NCBI GenBank assembly: GCA_027946365.1
Contig: JAPEUQ010000008.1
Coordinates: 620,001 to 684,000 of the forward strand
Source: Kalmusia sp. IMI 367209
Lineage: Eukaryota; Ascomycota; Dothideomycetes; Pleosporales; Didymosphaeriaceae
Reading direction: 5' to 3'
DNA length: 64,000 nucleotides
In this document: in pieces, positions 22,722 through 35,715 of the stretch
How the letters are laid out: the number at the start of each line of letters is the position of its first letter
Position numbering within the stretch: the first letter of the stretch is position 1
Program-made: the position numbers and the translations under genes
The notes under the pieces: model-generated
Told to the model about the DNA's origin: nothing
Seen by the model: only the letters and a program-made list of their open reading frames with translations
Databases searched by the model: none

Positions 22722-24643
22722 TCACACCGGCCTCAAAGCACCACTTCGCTCACTGGCCCACCTTCCATGGATCTTCTGCCTCGCACTCTTACCCCAGAAT
22801 GCTATGGGGAGTGCAATTAGCCCGCCGACAAACTGCAATGCTGTGAGTTCGACGCCGACCAAAAGAAAGCCATGTGAAGCAATCCACGGAACGAGAGCAA
22901 AGCTCATGGTGAAGCTCATCAGGTAGCAACCACCGCTGACGACCGCCAACGCAGGTGCGGCCCATCGGGGGAAAGCTTCCGTTACCCATAGAGTATTCCC
23001 GATTGAGAGCGAGACCCACGATAGGCCGTTGAGTCCGTATGAAACGTAGAACAGGGAATAGTGCCAATGGTGTTCGACTGCCAATCCGTATATGAGAGTA
23101 CTGAGTCCACCTGTGACAACCGGAAGAATGTAACTGACGAGGTAGTGCTCTGCCTCACGGACACCTCTATTGCGTTTGGACAAGCGAGTGAGAACCTTGC
23201 ACATTAAACAGCCGACTAGAGGGAATGCAAGGAGACCGCCAATGCCCGAAGAAAGATTGACCAAGACGATCAACGACGAAGGTAACCTGTACGGCGGTGC
23301 AGCCAGTATGCGTGCGTATGTCGCGCCGATGTACATCATGCCCGCAAAATTGAATGAAGAAGCGATGAGCACCCAGAAAATGAGAGGATTGATGGCGCAG
23401 AAGGAAATCTGGAGATAGCATCGCCCCATGGCTTTCCAGGATGCGGACGGCGAGCGTCCAAGGCCAATACGACCGAGTAACCCTTTCTTATCAGTATCGA
23501 ATGGGTAGCTGGGCAAATCGCGATAGATATCGGACTCGACCTCCAAGTCCTGGTAAATTGTCAATTTCTCGGTTGCGCTTTGCATGAGTATCATGCCATC
23601 GAAAGCTACAGTCGGACGCTTGAAGTAGGTTTCTGGATACCAGAAGAAGGCGAAAAGCAAGGAAATGCTCGGCATTATGATCCACCGGCGGTAGAATAAG
23701 TGCCAATCTGTTCCGTGATCGGACAAGTATGGAACGAGAGCCAAAGCGCCAGTGCCGACGAAGCCTGCAACAGACCAGAGAGCCGCAATCGCCATTGGCC
23801 GACGGTCAATGAAGGTCATATCGATTACCATCAGAATAGCCTGTATGAATCAGTAAGGAATCGCAGCCAATATGAGATGCTTGGTGAACGAACCAAACTG
23901 AGTGCAAACCCTTCGCCGATCCCAAGCAGGCAAATGAAGCCCAATAGCTGATGAAATGTTTGTGAGTATCCAGCTCCGATGGTAGCGAGCAAGTTAAGAA
24001 CCGCAGCAATAAGAAAGACTGGTCGCCGACCAAGTGCAAGACTCAGAGGCACCCAAACAAATGCTCCAATCCCCATGAAGAGCGTAGGTGCAGTCACAAG
24101 AGTCTCGGGCGTCCAGGGTTTGCTGTCCTGTTCATGTTCATTAGCACACTTATCACATTATCCGTCATCTCGAACGTAGAAGCTCACCTCTTCACTGAAA
24201 TCAGCTAGGATGCCATGCATCATCAGACTAGCTGCTTGCACTACAGTCAAAGCAGTGACAGAATACCACCCCAAAGCTAGCATCGCACCAGCTGTCTTGA
24301 ACCAACCCCAGTTCAAAGGATCGCTCTCACTGTCTGAGGGTATGGGCAGGTCCAAAGTCTTTCCTTCTTTGGAGATCAGGAAGACGCTCCCTGAGAGGTC
24401 GTAAGATTCATGCTTCTTTCTCGTAGGCTTGATAGGGTCATCGAATTCAGCGTCGAATGCGGGTTGGAGTCCTGGTGAGTGCTCTCCACGTTCCACGATA
24501 TCCTCTTGGGAGTCCACCGGCCGTGGTTCTCTAAGAGGCTGCGGCTTGGGTTGCGCGAGTTCCGCCTTTTCGTCGACATAAATATCCGGTCGAGGCGGGA
24601 TGGTGACATCAGCAGAGCCGTAGACAACCGAAGCAATGTCCAT
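22722..24643 (-). CDS. MFS transporter, DHA1 (drug:H+ antiporter-like) type
   Basis: Three exons, 24188-24643, 23894-24127 and 22722-23840, in phase; 602 residues. A cytosolic N-terminal region of about 120 residues leads to SDSESDPLNWGWFKTAG, the pre-helix-1 signature of fungal DHA1-type transporters. About twelve hydrophobic helices follow. The GRRPVFLIAA loop between helices 2 and 3 and the RRP block (FIDRRPMAIAA) in the helix 4-5 loop are typical. A large central cytosolic loop begins after FFWYPETYF, also a hallmark of this group. Substrate cannot be told from sequence; relatives move drugs, polyamines or small metabolites. Plasma-membrane location is inferred. Confidence 0.92.
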
Positions 24644-25310
24644 TGTGATGTGAAAACCTAGAAGAGAAGGAAAGCGAAGCACGAAAAGAAAAAACACTAT
24701 TTGGAAGGAACAGTCTGGCAGGCCAGCGGGCTTTTAACATCTGTACCTTTTGGGAGAGGAAGGTGTTCTTCGCCAATTCGCGATCTGCCAAGTTATCTTC
24801 GCCAAGGTCTCTCTGAAGAGGCATTTTGGGCGTTAACGTTTGCCATGGCGCCGCAGCTTCGGATGTGAAACGCAAGAACTAGGTGTTTGGTACTCAGCAG
24901 ACGTTAGATAGCAGGGACTGGCTAGCACAAATGGAGCGGGCGACAGCCGGTTTCGGATGATCGGACAGAAGCGGACCATCGTCCGGGGAACGTTTATTGG
25001 GTGGGGCTGCTCGTCCCCGCGAACCGCGAGTATCTTGAAACGCACGCTCCCGCTTAACAAGACTAGGGACACGCGTTGGAATTTGACTTTTAAGCGTCGA
25101 CCCCCCTTGCTTTGGCCACCAGCTGACAATTCCGCCTACTTCCGTCACGCTTCACTTCGAGCTTCGGTCTTGTTCGGTCAATTTTCATATCGGGGGCGAC
25201 GGGACAACCTGACTGTCGGATCTAAAATCGTATGAGTCGTTAATTATACAGCTGCTTTGAGACTCCTTGCAGGTAATGCCTGACCCTTTCGGCAGTACCC
25301 GCCCACACCT
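24644..25310. other. Upstream region of the MFS gene
   Basis: No supported gene; presumed promoter of the minus-strand transporter and downstream region of the HET gene. A polyT-rich, purine-rich leader lies just ahead of the transporter ATG. Confidence 0.5.
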
Positions 25311-27441
25311 CTAGCGCCCGTTCAACAACGCTCCGCTTAAACTAAGTAGATCTCCCGCCATTGCGGTGGTTTCGACGAATGCGCGTCGAGACACCTTCCA
25401 GATAGCGTGGCCAGCCCCCCAGCGTTCCATGCCAGCATGTGGGCCTCGTCTCAATAAAAGAGCCCAAAATTCCGTTGCGGGGTCTCCAGCGATCAATGCG
25501 AACAAGCCTTCTCGCTCTCCGTCGAAGTGACACGTGTCTAGGATTACGGTCCCGCAGTGATCGCTGTCAGCATTGAGTACATTATACCGGGAGTCGCCGG
25601 TCGTAGGTTCCACTGCAGTGGTTTTAACCACCGTTAGATTGATGCAGACTGTCCAAAACATGAGCACTGTATACGGAATGTTATACAGCCCGAGAATATC
25701 ATACTCTTCACGAAAGCTGTTATAGTTTCGAAACTCCTGGCGGCAGTGATTAAGAAAGTCATTGGTGTTAGAGCTTGAAACAGCCTGTGGATTTCCGTCT
25801 GAACCAATAGAGCGGAAACTTAGCCCATCCACAAGATACCAACGTATCCAGGTGCGCAAAGGGGGTAACGAAGAACGTCTTTCAGCTACTTGCAGATCCG
25901 GAAGTATACCCTCCGTCCTCTTGTCAACTTCCCAGTGCGCGGTTGACCGCCAGCCAGTCCAGGAATAGCTTGGAAACCCTTCCCGTCGATATTCAAAGGC
26001 ATTGACATCCCGACGCAGAGGGTTGTATTTGCAGAACAGCAATGATTGATCAAGTGGACAAGGAAGACCCTCGATCAAGCCCCTTTTATTGAGGATTGAA
26101 TACCTATGAAGCATGCCTTGTGCCGCGCGGAGGATATCGCCTTCGTAGGATAGGATTCGATTCGTGTAGTACATTATTAATGTAGCATAATCCGAGAACC
26201 CGTCCTCGCCGAGTAACATGATTGAGTAGAGCGAGTAGGCTTTATCATAACCCACCAGCGGCTTCCCCCGGATGGTTCAATTCTTCGCTAATGGTGCTTG
26301 CATCTCCGATTTCAAGACAACGGAAGTATACTTGATTGTTGATGAAAATCAGTTTGCGGCGCGAAAGAACCTCCTCCTGCATGCTAGAGTATACATTAGT
26401 GGTTTCACGATCGGATGCTACGAAAACTTACGTCCAGCCGCGCTGTGAGTACTTGGATGGGCGGAGCCAGAAATCTAAGTCTTGAATGGTTGTCATGTGC
26501 AAGCCCGGCACAATTTCCTTCACCAGACGCTGTGTGTTCCTCGAAGTAGGTATAACACCTGGGAGGCCGGAATGTGCATCCGTGCCGCTCGCTGCTATGA
26601 TTGTGACGATGGCCTCCTGGTAAATTCGATCCATAAGTGTAACGCAGTCTCGAAGTTCGTTGGGGTCGTCTTGGACCAGACAGAGGCTATCCACCCAAAG
26701 GTATCGCTGCCCAAGCTCCCTCGTTGCTGTGATCGCATCACGAATTGTCGCAGGGATGGAACTTTGGAATTCATCAAGAGACCTTGGACGTAGCAGGGTG
26801 GCGACTATCGCCTTCCCAAGTAGTAACCTCCCATCATTTGGATTCCCCCAGACATAACTGAGAGCCACATATTCTTGGGGCTCCACAGTCTCAATGATGC
26901 AGTTTCCTTGCACATCAATTAGTCGAAACCGGTGTTCTGCAAAGCTGAGACTACTTTTGTCCGGCCCCGCACAGTCCTCGTGCACAGTCCTGCATTGCGA
27001 GAGCCAACGCTGAACCTCGCCCCAATCTATCCATGAGTCCAACTTTTCTCGCGCACATATTTCGTGCCCAGATTCAATTCTTCCGGTCAAACAGATGAGG
27101 CTCCCAATAACAGAATGGTCGCCAGCGTCAAAACCGTGTCCGAACCAACGAACCCTGACGGCTTCGTCATCATCCGTGGGCACTGCTGCACGCCAAGACC
27201 CGGCGTGTTCCGCTCTCTTGCTGCATATTGATGCCACGAGCGCGCAGAATGGGCATCGTCTTGATCGAATTTCCTCAAATGTTCCGAGCTGCCAGGATTG
27301 GTCTGGATAGGTCAGATCATCGAAATTAGTAAGACCGGGGTCGAACGGAATTTCTGCGCACTGTTCGCAGAGGGTATGACTTTGTTCCATGGTCTGGGGG
27401 CGCCGAAGACATATGTGAGCAGTCGAAGTGAAGCAGCCCAA
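25311..27441 (-). pseudogene. HET-domain (heterokaryon incompatibility) gene with a frameshift
   Basis: HET proteins trigger incompatibility-type cell death in ascomycetes. Exon 1 (26432-27441, 336 codons) carries paired cysteines (LCEQC, CPFC) and the HET domain: YVALSYVWGNPND, RYLWVDSLCLVQDD, MDRIYQEAIVTIIAA and SQRGWT. A GTAAGT...CTCTAG intron joins in phase to an exon from 26383 reading MQEEVLSRRKLIFINNQVYF, the expected block after GWT. This frame ends at TGA 26245-26247, while the plainly homologous continuation (GYDKAYSLYSIM, EGLPCPLDQSLLF, EGFPSYSWTGW) runs on in the +1 frame from about 26258 to 25311. No intron fits; the shift falls at or near the C5/G5 run at 26265-26269. Full length without the shift would be about 690 residues. 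Either a pseudogene or a homopolymer sequence error. Confidence 0.8.
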
Positions 27442-29157
27442 GGGTGTGCGTGTTGGAGTTGCGGTTGCCCAACGGATTGACCCGATTATATCAGGCGACT
27501 AGTCTGCATCTGGTCTGGATGGACATGGGTACGCTGAATACGATGTCCCATGACGATCGCAAGCAGTGCTGAAAGCATCAGAGATGTGCGGGTGCATGAG
27601 TCGACGAGTTGGCCGTAAAGGGTTCTGGTTGAATTGTGATCGCTATCGCAATCTTGGCCCTGCGCTTTGGGCAATGGTACAGGATGACACAGCAGTGGTT
27701 GCTTGAGAATGGCTAGAAGGGCCTCTCGCTAACTTCCCGACGCTATCCGGCCACTATGGCGCTCAATTAGAAGCTAGTACAGCGCCCCAGAATATGCGCC
27801 AGCCCTGTAGTCTCGTATGGTCGTGATCTAAGCCATCTCAGCGTCTCAGCTGAGAAATAGTTCATGGACTCATCGGAGACACTACCTTGCGGTGATCACG
27901 GGCAACCATCAGGATGGACCTGTAATCTCCAATACACTGTTCAAGTCTCTACAATTTGTCTGAAATTTGGCCCACTCATATTCTCTTCGCATCTCTATAC
28001 GCACTATAATCAATATGAGCTCACGAGAGAGCAAGTACCAAGGCGAAACCTTCTCCGAGGGACTAGTTGACGCCGCTTCTAAAAGCCATCCTAGATCAGT
28101 CAAGGAAATGGTGAACCAATTGATTTCGGCAAGTCCATTCCATTGTCCTCGACCTGTTTGGGCTCTGACAGCCTGCAGTCCCACACTGGCCAAAGCCGTG
28201 GTTGAGACACACTTGGGTCTGAATTTGGCAGTATCTGGCTTTGCTGATCATAGCGATAAAAGCTATAGTCACAATTATAGTTACATGCATTCTCGTCAGC
28301 ATCAATCACCCCGCTCTGCTCACATATGCCCTCAAGGGAACCACCCAACACTTTCAAGCAGCCTATCCCACCAACGCCAAAGACATGCTCAGGAGATGCC
28401 GCTCTTGTTACCGCTCTTATGAACCGTAGTGAAACGACTCAGCACTGTCCAAGCAGCAGCCTTCTCTACCGAAACCTGAACCATACTCAGGAGAATCCAC
28501 CCTCATAGGTGTCTTTGCTCACCAGCCAGACCTTCTATGAGACGCTATCCTGATTATTGCGACCAAAGCTAATTACTGTTATAGGCCTGCTCTCGAACAG
28601 ACTCACCTGTGCCACGCCTAGCCTTACGACTGCCTACATCCATGCGTACACTGCCCACCCTCGTCCGAAGCGTTCATATCCGTCGCCATCATAACATAGG
28701 AATGCCCATTAGCTTACCCAAACTCATCAACTTTTCGCTCACACGGCGTCTCTAGTCGTCAAGTACCAAGCTGATGATTATAACTCTTCAACTTTCGTTG
28801 CGCTCAATGTAGGAGCTGCGTTCAGCCTGAAAGGCTGACAGACTTACATCACTGCCCATACTCGCTCTAGTGAGTTCATCCTCTCTTCTATGTAGGGTCG
28901 AATTTTCCGTCGTAAGCATTTGTGAACGCTGCGCCCCACCATGTGCTCCTGAACCATTGTACCTGCCAGGATAAATGGACCTATCTTCCGCGTTTTAGAC
29001 ATATGAAACTCACATGTTTTGGAATATATTAGAGGTGCTCGCATAAGACTGCATCGATGGAACATTTGAAACAGTAGGCTCCTGAAAAAAGGCGGAAGAT
29101 CGGATAAACAAATATTCATTTGCATCTCTGACCTAAAATCTAACCAAATCCACTTGA
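27442..29157. other. Region between HET and STAND-like genes; one weak candidate exon
   Basis: A plus-strand frame from ATG 28015 to 28422 (MSSRESKYQGETFSEGLVDA..., 135 codons) looks protein-like over its first 65 codons and then becomes Ser/His/Gln-rich, as if reading into an intron. An overlapping frame ending at 28429 contains a hydrophobic stretch and ALKGTTQHFQAAYPTNAKD. This could be a small spliced or decayed gene, but I cannot build a model or name a family. The rest (28430-29157) holds nothing I can support. Confidence 0.3.
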
Positions 29158-32100
29158 TCAGAATTGGTTCTGTTCCACATCCCTATCCCCCTCTTCACTT
29201 TCGCTCTCTGTTTCGTCTTCAGATTCAACTACACTGTCATAACTACCATATTCTGTAGGGGTATCTTCCATACTGACACCCAAACCCCACCTGCCTTTGT
29301 GAAATTCTTCAATATCTTCCTTGTGAATCTTTTTGAGCACTCTGTCTACCTCAGGTAACACATCTTTAGTAACAAATCTTCTCAAACCCCTCAACCGTTT
29401 CCCGTCATCCCACCACTTCTGGAATCTCGCCAAAAGTTCCTCTAGTAGCTCTACGAGTGGTGCATCTTCCTCTTGAATTGATTCCAGTTCTTCCGTATCG
29501 TCGTATCGTGGTGCGGGTCGGATGGAATAGTCTGGCTCCTCGTACCACATAATGGCTTCGATATCACAGCACGTATGGCGGATTTCGAGCCTGTTGAAGA
29601 GGATGAGGCGAATCACTTCGTTTATAAGCCAGCTATGTTCTGGGAATTGTATCACTGGTGTGACGATATCTACCAGTGTCTTAGTCCAACTACGCCAGTA
29701 GTAGGCATCTGTGCGCTTTTGGATCGAAAATTTCCGTATCGCCCAGGCTGGAAAGTTGCTTTTGTCTGGGATTCCTTTGCAAACAGATGTGATCAAGCGA
29801 CATCCAGAAGCACTACAATGACAGCGACAATCATCGGTATGTTGATCGGCAATGTAATTAGAGAAGTCTCCCGCCATCCCCACACTGAACACTTGTTGCT
29901 GTTTACCGAGATGATGGCCTAAGGTATGAGCCAATGTGATTTTTGAACCAGGCCATGTTTCTCCAAGGTCTGCGCCGTGTGAGAGGAACCAAGGAACAAG
30001 ATGTTGTAGACAGTCCGCTGCATTTGGACTACGATAGCATGTCAGAAGGTAGAAAAGAGGAGATATCGCAAAGAAACTTTTCCTGTGTCTGAAAATGGGT
30101 GCTGTTATGTCGCGGAATCCTGCTTCAAAGAGAGCGTCCAAGGTAATGACGCTCCAATAATGGGAAGGAACATGATAGACACTTCGCCTTGTCGGTTTGA
30201 GCCATGGTTTGATGTACACGCCTTCTTTCTCCAGGTCGTGGACGGCGGCGTGAGCGTCAGCGTTGAGAAGCCCATTTGACTGAACTTTGATGCCATAGTT
30301 TGTCGCTAGTACCTATAGTTCTTTTTGTCGCTGGACGAGTGCGGACACACATAGATGGAAACATTCAGGATTCCCTCCTCTTCCTAACGCCATGTTTACG
30401 ATGAAATCTTCAATGTTCCCCAAGCATCTCATTTCTGCATCATTCAGGTCGGCCCTACTGTCCAGCCAGAATTGTAACATGTTTATGTCTTCAATCGCAA
30501 GGGCTAAGAGGTCTTTGCCTGTAACTTGTACCCCATTTTCAAGCAATATTTCGCACCCCCTCCTCCATCCTAGACATGTTGCCATCTCATAAATAGACTT
30601 CTCGACTTCTCCAACAATCCACGATGTTTTTCCTTCCAATACTAGATCTTGTAGCATCTCTTCCGAGCGTAGTAATATAGCTTTGGTCTCATCAGGGCTC
30701 TCTATGACTTCCTCTATACGAGGAAGAATAATATCTTCGTACCTGGTATATATGTCGAAAAAGCCCAAATTCCATGGATGAGAAAGAAAGGATACTGGTA
30801 TTGAGTGTTCGATGAAAAGTTTAATCAAGTGGTCGTCATGAACGTGAATGAGGTAATCGGTACAGGTCCTGCGTGTAGATTAGAACGGCAAGTGGGATAT
30901 TTTTCGCCGTTGACCCACCTTCCACGATCGTCTTTTTCTGAAGCATGCTTTCCTAAATACTCTAGAAGACGTTTTGTCAAGGAATAGTTTCTGGATGTAA
31001 CATGCACATAGTCGCATCGGACGTGGTTGCAAAGGTACTGAGATTCTTTAGATTCCCGTTTCCTGTGTGAACTCGGTGTTATCACTTACGTGCAGTAATG
31101 TCATACCATTCGATAATTTATCATACGGTGATGCCTTTCCGGATTGAAACAACTTTGCTAGTGTTTCCACTGTTGTCTGATAGAGTTTAATATTTTCCAC
31201 CTCTTGCCACTGATATAACCTGGCCATGTCGCTGTTCGTCAAATGGAATTTGGACGATAGTTCTTTGTATCTAGGAGACTCCCGGTACGCTGGAGAGTAA
31301 AAGCTCCGTACTAACGCAAAGGCAGGCGAGCTCTCAGAAACAACTCGGGTACATTCCAGCACTACTTTAGACACGGTAGTGCCACCAGCACCACTCGACA
31401 GCGCAAACGCGATGTGAACCTTTTGTCCAAGCAATATGCTACACATATCGAAACGCATCTGTAAGCTAGTAACTGTCCGTTCGATGGGCCCATACTGACA
31501 ACTTGGGCTGTGAATTATAGTCTGCGTGCGCTCAAGTTGGAAAGGCCATCGGAAGTATATTGTAGTATTGATCTGGTCTTGACATGAGCAGCGTTTCCGT
31601 GGAGTCGTTGTTTTCGCGATTTTCCGTCTTATACGCATCATGTCTTGGGCTATATCGGAGAAATTTGATATATCTTTATTTACGCTTGGTGGATCGAGTT
31701 TAGTCAATACCATCTTGTTCAGCTTCATCTCCTGTATATCTAATTAGCATTGCTTCGGGATTCTTTTAGCACTCGGTAAAGCCTAGGTTTTGGGAGTCAT
31801 TGCCAATCATCTGGCCCATAGCTGACCTATCGTCATTTTTGAGACTTACAAGCTGTGACAGCCTTGTAGAAATCGTGGAGACATTTAAGGCTAGTGGCTG
31901 GAGATGGTTTCTCACATCATTCGCACCGGCTTGCACCTCAATTACACGCTGGCTGATTTCATCTCCTGTCGAACGTAATAGTAAATTTTGGTAAAATTTG
32001 TGCCGCAGAGATTCGTGTTGCAAGGCTTTGAGCTGTTCCCTCAGGAAACAACGAGAAGAATCAGTCGACTGGACCAATTGAGCGACTTGGCGATTCGTAT

Positions 32101-32576
32101 CGTTCAATGTTTCGCTGTGATGCGTTAATAAAATAGTCGAAGCAGAAAGAAGGGTTTACCTACAGTTGGAGCATTGAAAGAACAAGTTGTAGAGTATGTT
32201 TCATGTCTTCCAAAGTGTTCTTCAGAAAAAGGATATCGCCCTGCTTGAATGGAAAGACCAGGCGTTGCCTCAAAACACGCAGATGATTTCGGAAGTTTGT
32301 TTCGTCTGTTTGCGTACCAGTTCCTAGCTTCTTTTCAATTTTTTCAAGTGCTTTCCCACAGCTTATGATGCCCGCTAGAGCAGCATCTCGGGATGGGCTG
32401 TCTGGCCTTGTCTTGATAATTGAATTGAGAAGCTCGAGATTCACAGCAAGATTTGACACATCCTCTGCCACCTGACTCAATCTGTCTTTTGCACTTCTAG
32501 CGCTCTCGATGTACCAAACTAGACCCTTGCACAGCTCGATGGCCAAGGAGACCGACCCGATCGCGGCATCCGCCAT
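29158..32576 (-). pseudogene. Large protein gene with fungal STAND-type N-terminal domain and an in-frame TAG
   Basis: Five exons in phase: 32164-32576, 31850-32114, 31090-31731, 30919-31037 and 29158-30868; about 1,050 codons. The N-terminus (MADAAIGSVSLAIELCKGLV..., helical, with AEDVSNLAVNLELLNSII) resembles the Fungal_N domain that opens many STAND/NLR-like proteins; a helical coiled region follows. The C-terminal part has a degenerate ankyrin-like body, the DDCRCHCSASGC cysteine cluster common in fungal ankyrin proteins, and an acidic tail. No Walker motifs are visible, so this is not a complete NLR. A TAG at 30313-30315 interrupts the last exon in the same frame: QRQKEL then stop then VLATNYGIKVQSNGLL, with clearly coding sequence on both sides and no room for an intron. 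Either a nonsense allele or, less likely, readthrough. Confidence 0.72.
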
Positions 32577-33769
32577 TGTATCGTTCAACGATGTGAAAAA
32601 AAAAAAGCAATCGTGCAACAGATGAACTTATTCTCACATGAAATAATATATTTCAATAACAGTTGAACAGAATGCTAGGTGTTTAAGAATCGAGGCAGCA
32701 GTGTTTAGGCTGAGGCGCTACCTGGATTTTGAGCCTATTGCCCCTCATTCTAGGCGTAAGGTCTGCTGCATAGGCGCATGCATATGCACCGTCAACAAAC
32801 GTCACTTAAGTTAGCTCAGCCGTATTACCTAATCCGCTCCTTGGCATGGCCAATCGTAATCATATATTGCGAGCCTCTGCCAAGGCCAAGTCGCTGTTAT
32901 CTGCCTGCGCTCCGTCAGCCCGATCGCTCGAATCACGATGCATTACGAGCGCCGCTCTATCAGTATGTACTAGGCATCCTATACCTCCTTAGCGAGTATC
33001 TATATGATCTGTCTATAATCATCAACTAAGCCTAAACTTCATGGTTCCATATCAACTAACAAGAATAGCAGAATAATCGGCTGTGGATGCTGAAAGGTAA
33101 AGGTCGTTTTTGAAAGCCCTTGATCAATATACAGATCTATAAGTCTGATGCCGCACCGATTATCTTCTTTCGGGGCTTCAAAGTTGCCTTGTCTGATCCA
33201 TGTGTCTGCACTTGAGGAGCTGATAGGTCCATCTCATCCCCTGTGAGCACAGCCACCACATACAAGATGCAACTTCGTAAGGGTGGCGAATTCCCGTCCA
33301 TTACTTTGGTTCGCTAGTTTTAATCAGAAACTCACGCGTGGCACCAGATAAACGTTTCAATACCGGTGAACCACTTATGTGAGAGACTTACTGGGTATGC
33401 TGCAAGCCCTGCCTTCTGCCTCATTCGAAGATAGACCAATAGCCGCTCTAAAGCTTACCCTGACCCCACTCCGTCTCAATTCACGAACACTCTTCACCAT
33501 CGCTGTTGTTATACCAGGACAATGAGAATGATCTACAACGATATATCGAGGCTAGGGCCTTCTATACAGTTTTTAGTCGACTGGAGCTAAATAATGAATC
33601 GACTCGCAGCATAAAGCTCTGTAAGGGTTTTCATTGAAGTATGCAACTGTTGATTGCTCTTGATTCAAATACTTATGTCTATACTTCTAACATCTATGTA
33701 CACATTACCTTACAATCACGTCTTGAAAGGAATCTACTTTCAGGCATCACCCTCCGTCTGCCACTACAA
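32577..33769. other. Intergenic, no supported gene
   Basis: An A-run of ten sits just upstream of the STAND-like gene start. The remainder, ahead of the Dal5-type transporter 3' end, has only chance frames. Confidence 0.5.
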
Positions 33770-35648
33770 TCAGTGCACGAACCTAAAGTCCAATCGTCTG
33801 CTCGCCGTGTCGGTAGTAGTCTGTATATAATGGATGCGTTCCTATATCTCGTCAGTATACACGCAAAGTCCATTGGAGAAATGATACTCACCTCATGCGA
33901 CATAGCCTTCCACTTGCGGTCGCGACTCTTGTTCTTCCATACATAGTACACCTTAGTGGACAAGAATAACAAGATCGAGAGAATATTGATGATAACTAGG
34001 TTGCGATTCCCACGGCGATACAATGGTTTGTCATCCTCACGGTAAATATTCGTTCCGATGATGCTTCCACACTGCACCATCATGTTATACAACGCGGCCG
34101 AGACTGAGCGGCTCCCGACGTTGTTGGAGTTTGCCGAAACCCATGCAACATTTATGGCGTGACAGTACGGGTAGCTGAGTAAAACCGTGACCAGAGCGTA
34201 CGTGCCCCATTTGTCCTTGATGAGGTTTGGCCAGGTATACAGCGCGATGACACAAGGCAGTGTCCAAAGATTCTGCCAGATGCCGACGAGAGCGCGCTGA
34301 TTGAGTTTGCCAGATATCCAGGTAATAGTAAGGAGAGTGATGATGTGCATGACAGCCGAGGGGATGACAAGTAGTTGGACATTGAGGGTGCTGAAACCTA
34401 GGGAGCGGAGCACGAGAGTTTGATAGTAAGTTACGGGACTTTGAGGAATGAAGCATATGAGGCCGAGCAGGTAGACGGGCCAGAGGTCGTAGTCTTTCAT
34501 CGAGGACCAAAGCCGCCGTGGGGTGATAGCTTGACGATTGTGCATGTCGCCTTTGCGAGGATCGTCCCGGAGAACGCGATTGACGACGATGGTGAGTTCT
34601 CGGTCAGTAAACCATCCCTTTGGTCGAAACCACGTCTTGGTCTGGACAGCTGAGGCTGGCATGAGAAAGAATGATGAGATCCCGATGACGAGTGTGATCA
34701 GCCCTTCAAGGAGGAACAGCCATCGCCAACCAGCCATGCCATTGACGCCTTCGAGATGGAAAATAGCAAAAGCAAGCAGCGATGTGACGATTGTGGTAAT
34801 GCTCAATGCTGTCCAGAAGAAGCTCAGTCGGATCGGTAGCTCACGCCCGGTGTAGAAGTAGGAGAGCCAGAGAACAAGGTCAGGAATGAATCCACCTTCT
34901 AGTACTGCAAGGAGGGCTCGCGTGGCTAGAAAACTCGCCCTGCCTGTCAAGGCCGCCTGGCTCATGGCAACGATAGACCATAGTACCTGCATCTCATCAG
35001 TACCTATTTTACCCGAAATTTTCATCACTTCACTGACCATTTGAGTAGGGATCCATCGATCGGGTCCTATCTTCTTGGACACAAGTTGGGAAGGAAGCTC
35101 GGCTAACAAAAACGAGAAAAGAAAGACAGTGTTTCCCCAATTATAATCTAAGTACGAGTCAATTACTAGTGAGTCCTAGCTTCGGTCAACGTACCGTTTG
35201 TCGTGAGCTTGAGATCCTTGAGTAATGTGCCAGATACAGCCTGGGTCAAATTGCCTCGATCGACCTGCAATGCAAAAAACATAGTGCAGGCCCAAAAACA
35301 TACCCGCAGGTCCAGTTTTCGTATCACCCTCTTCTCTTCTTCTTCGCTCCACGTCGCTTCAGGGTCGAATACGTGTCTGCATTCGTATTTGGCTTCCTCA
35401 TAGACTCTTTTATAATACGCGGACACCTCAGGGTCTGCAAAGATGTTCCCTGCTAGACTCGAGTCGGAATCGTTCGATGAAAAGACGACGCCATCCTTTG
35501 AAATAATGTTGCCTCGTGCAGTAACAAGCTCAGCATCTTTTGAAAGCCCTTGGGGGGGCTTATTTCCGGTCTTTTCGATGGACTGAATGGAAACCGTATC
35601 CGCCTGAGCGGAAGTCGGAAGAGCATCTTCCACAGCAACGCTCGCCAT
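33770..35648 (-). CDS. Dal5-family (ACS) MFS transporter, sulfonate/allantoate permease type
   Basis: Three exons, 35195-35648, 33892-35147 and 33770-33841, in phase; 593 residues. A cytosolic N-terminus leads to EKRVIRKLDLRVCFWACTMFFALQVDRGNLTQA, the start of the anion:cation symporter (Dal5/Vht1/Soa1) family, then DYNWGNTVFLFSFLLAELPSQL, RFIPTQM-type (here DRWIPTQM), and about twelve helices. The third exon gives RRLDFRFVH at the C-terminus, the family's usual ending, which confirms the last small intron. Members import allantoate, nicotinate, biotin, pantothenate or sulfonates. Substrate cannot be read directly, but the divergent neighbour is a Jlp1/TauD-type dioxygenase, which points to sulfonates as for yeast Soa1. 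A TATA-like element lies about 65 bp upstream. Confidence 0.92.
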
Positions 35649-35708
35649 GATGTAGAAGGAGTGCCAAAAGCTTGAATGAACCTGTCGCAAATCGAGACGT
35701 TGCTCCAA

Positions 35709-35715
35709 GTATATA
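35709..35715 (-). promoter_or_regulatory. TATA-like element of the Dal5-family transporter gene
   Basis: A GTATATATG stretch about 60-67 bp upstream of the ATG at 35648. The 1.04-kb intergenic region (35649-36692) is shared with the divergent dioxygenase gene; I looked for CACGTG and saw none there. Confidence 0.4.

Noticed and set aside
28844..29125. 93-codon minus-strand frame downstream of the STAND-like gene
   Set aside because: No family likeness and not in a phase that extends the neighbouring gene.
30313..30868. Treating the sequence before the TAG as a complete shorter protein
   Set aside because: The frame continues unchanged for 385 codons with the CHCSASGC cluster and acidic tail expected of the same protein family.
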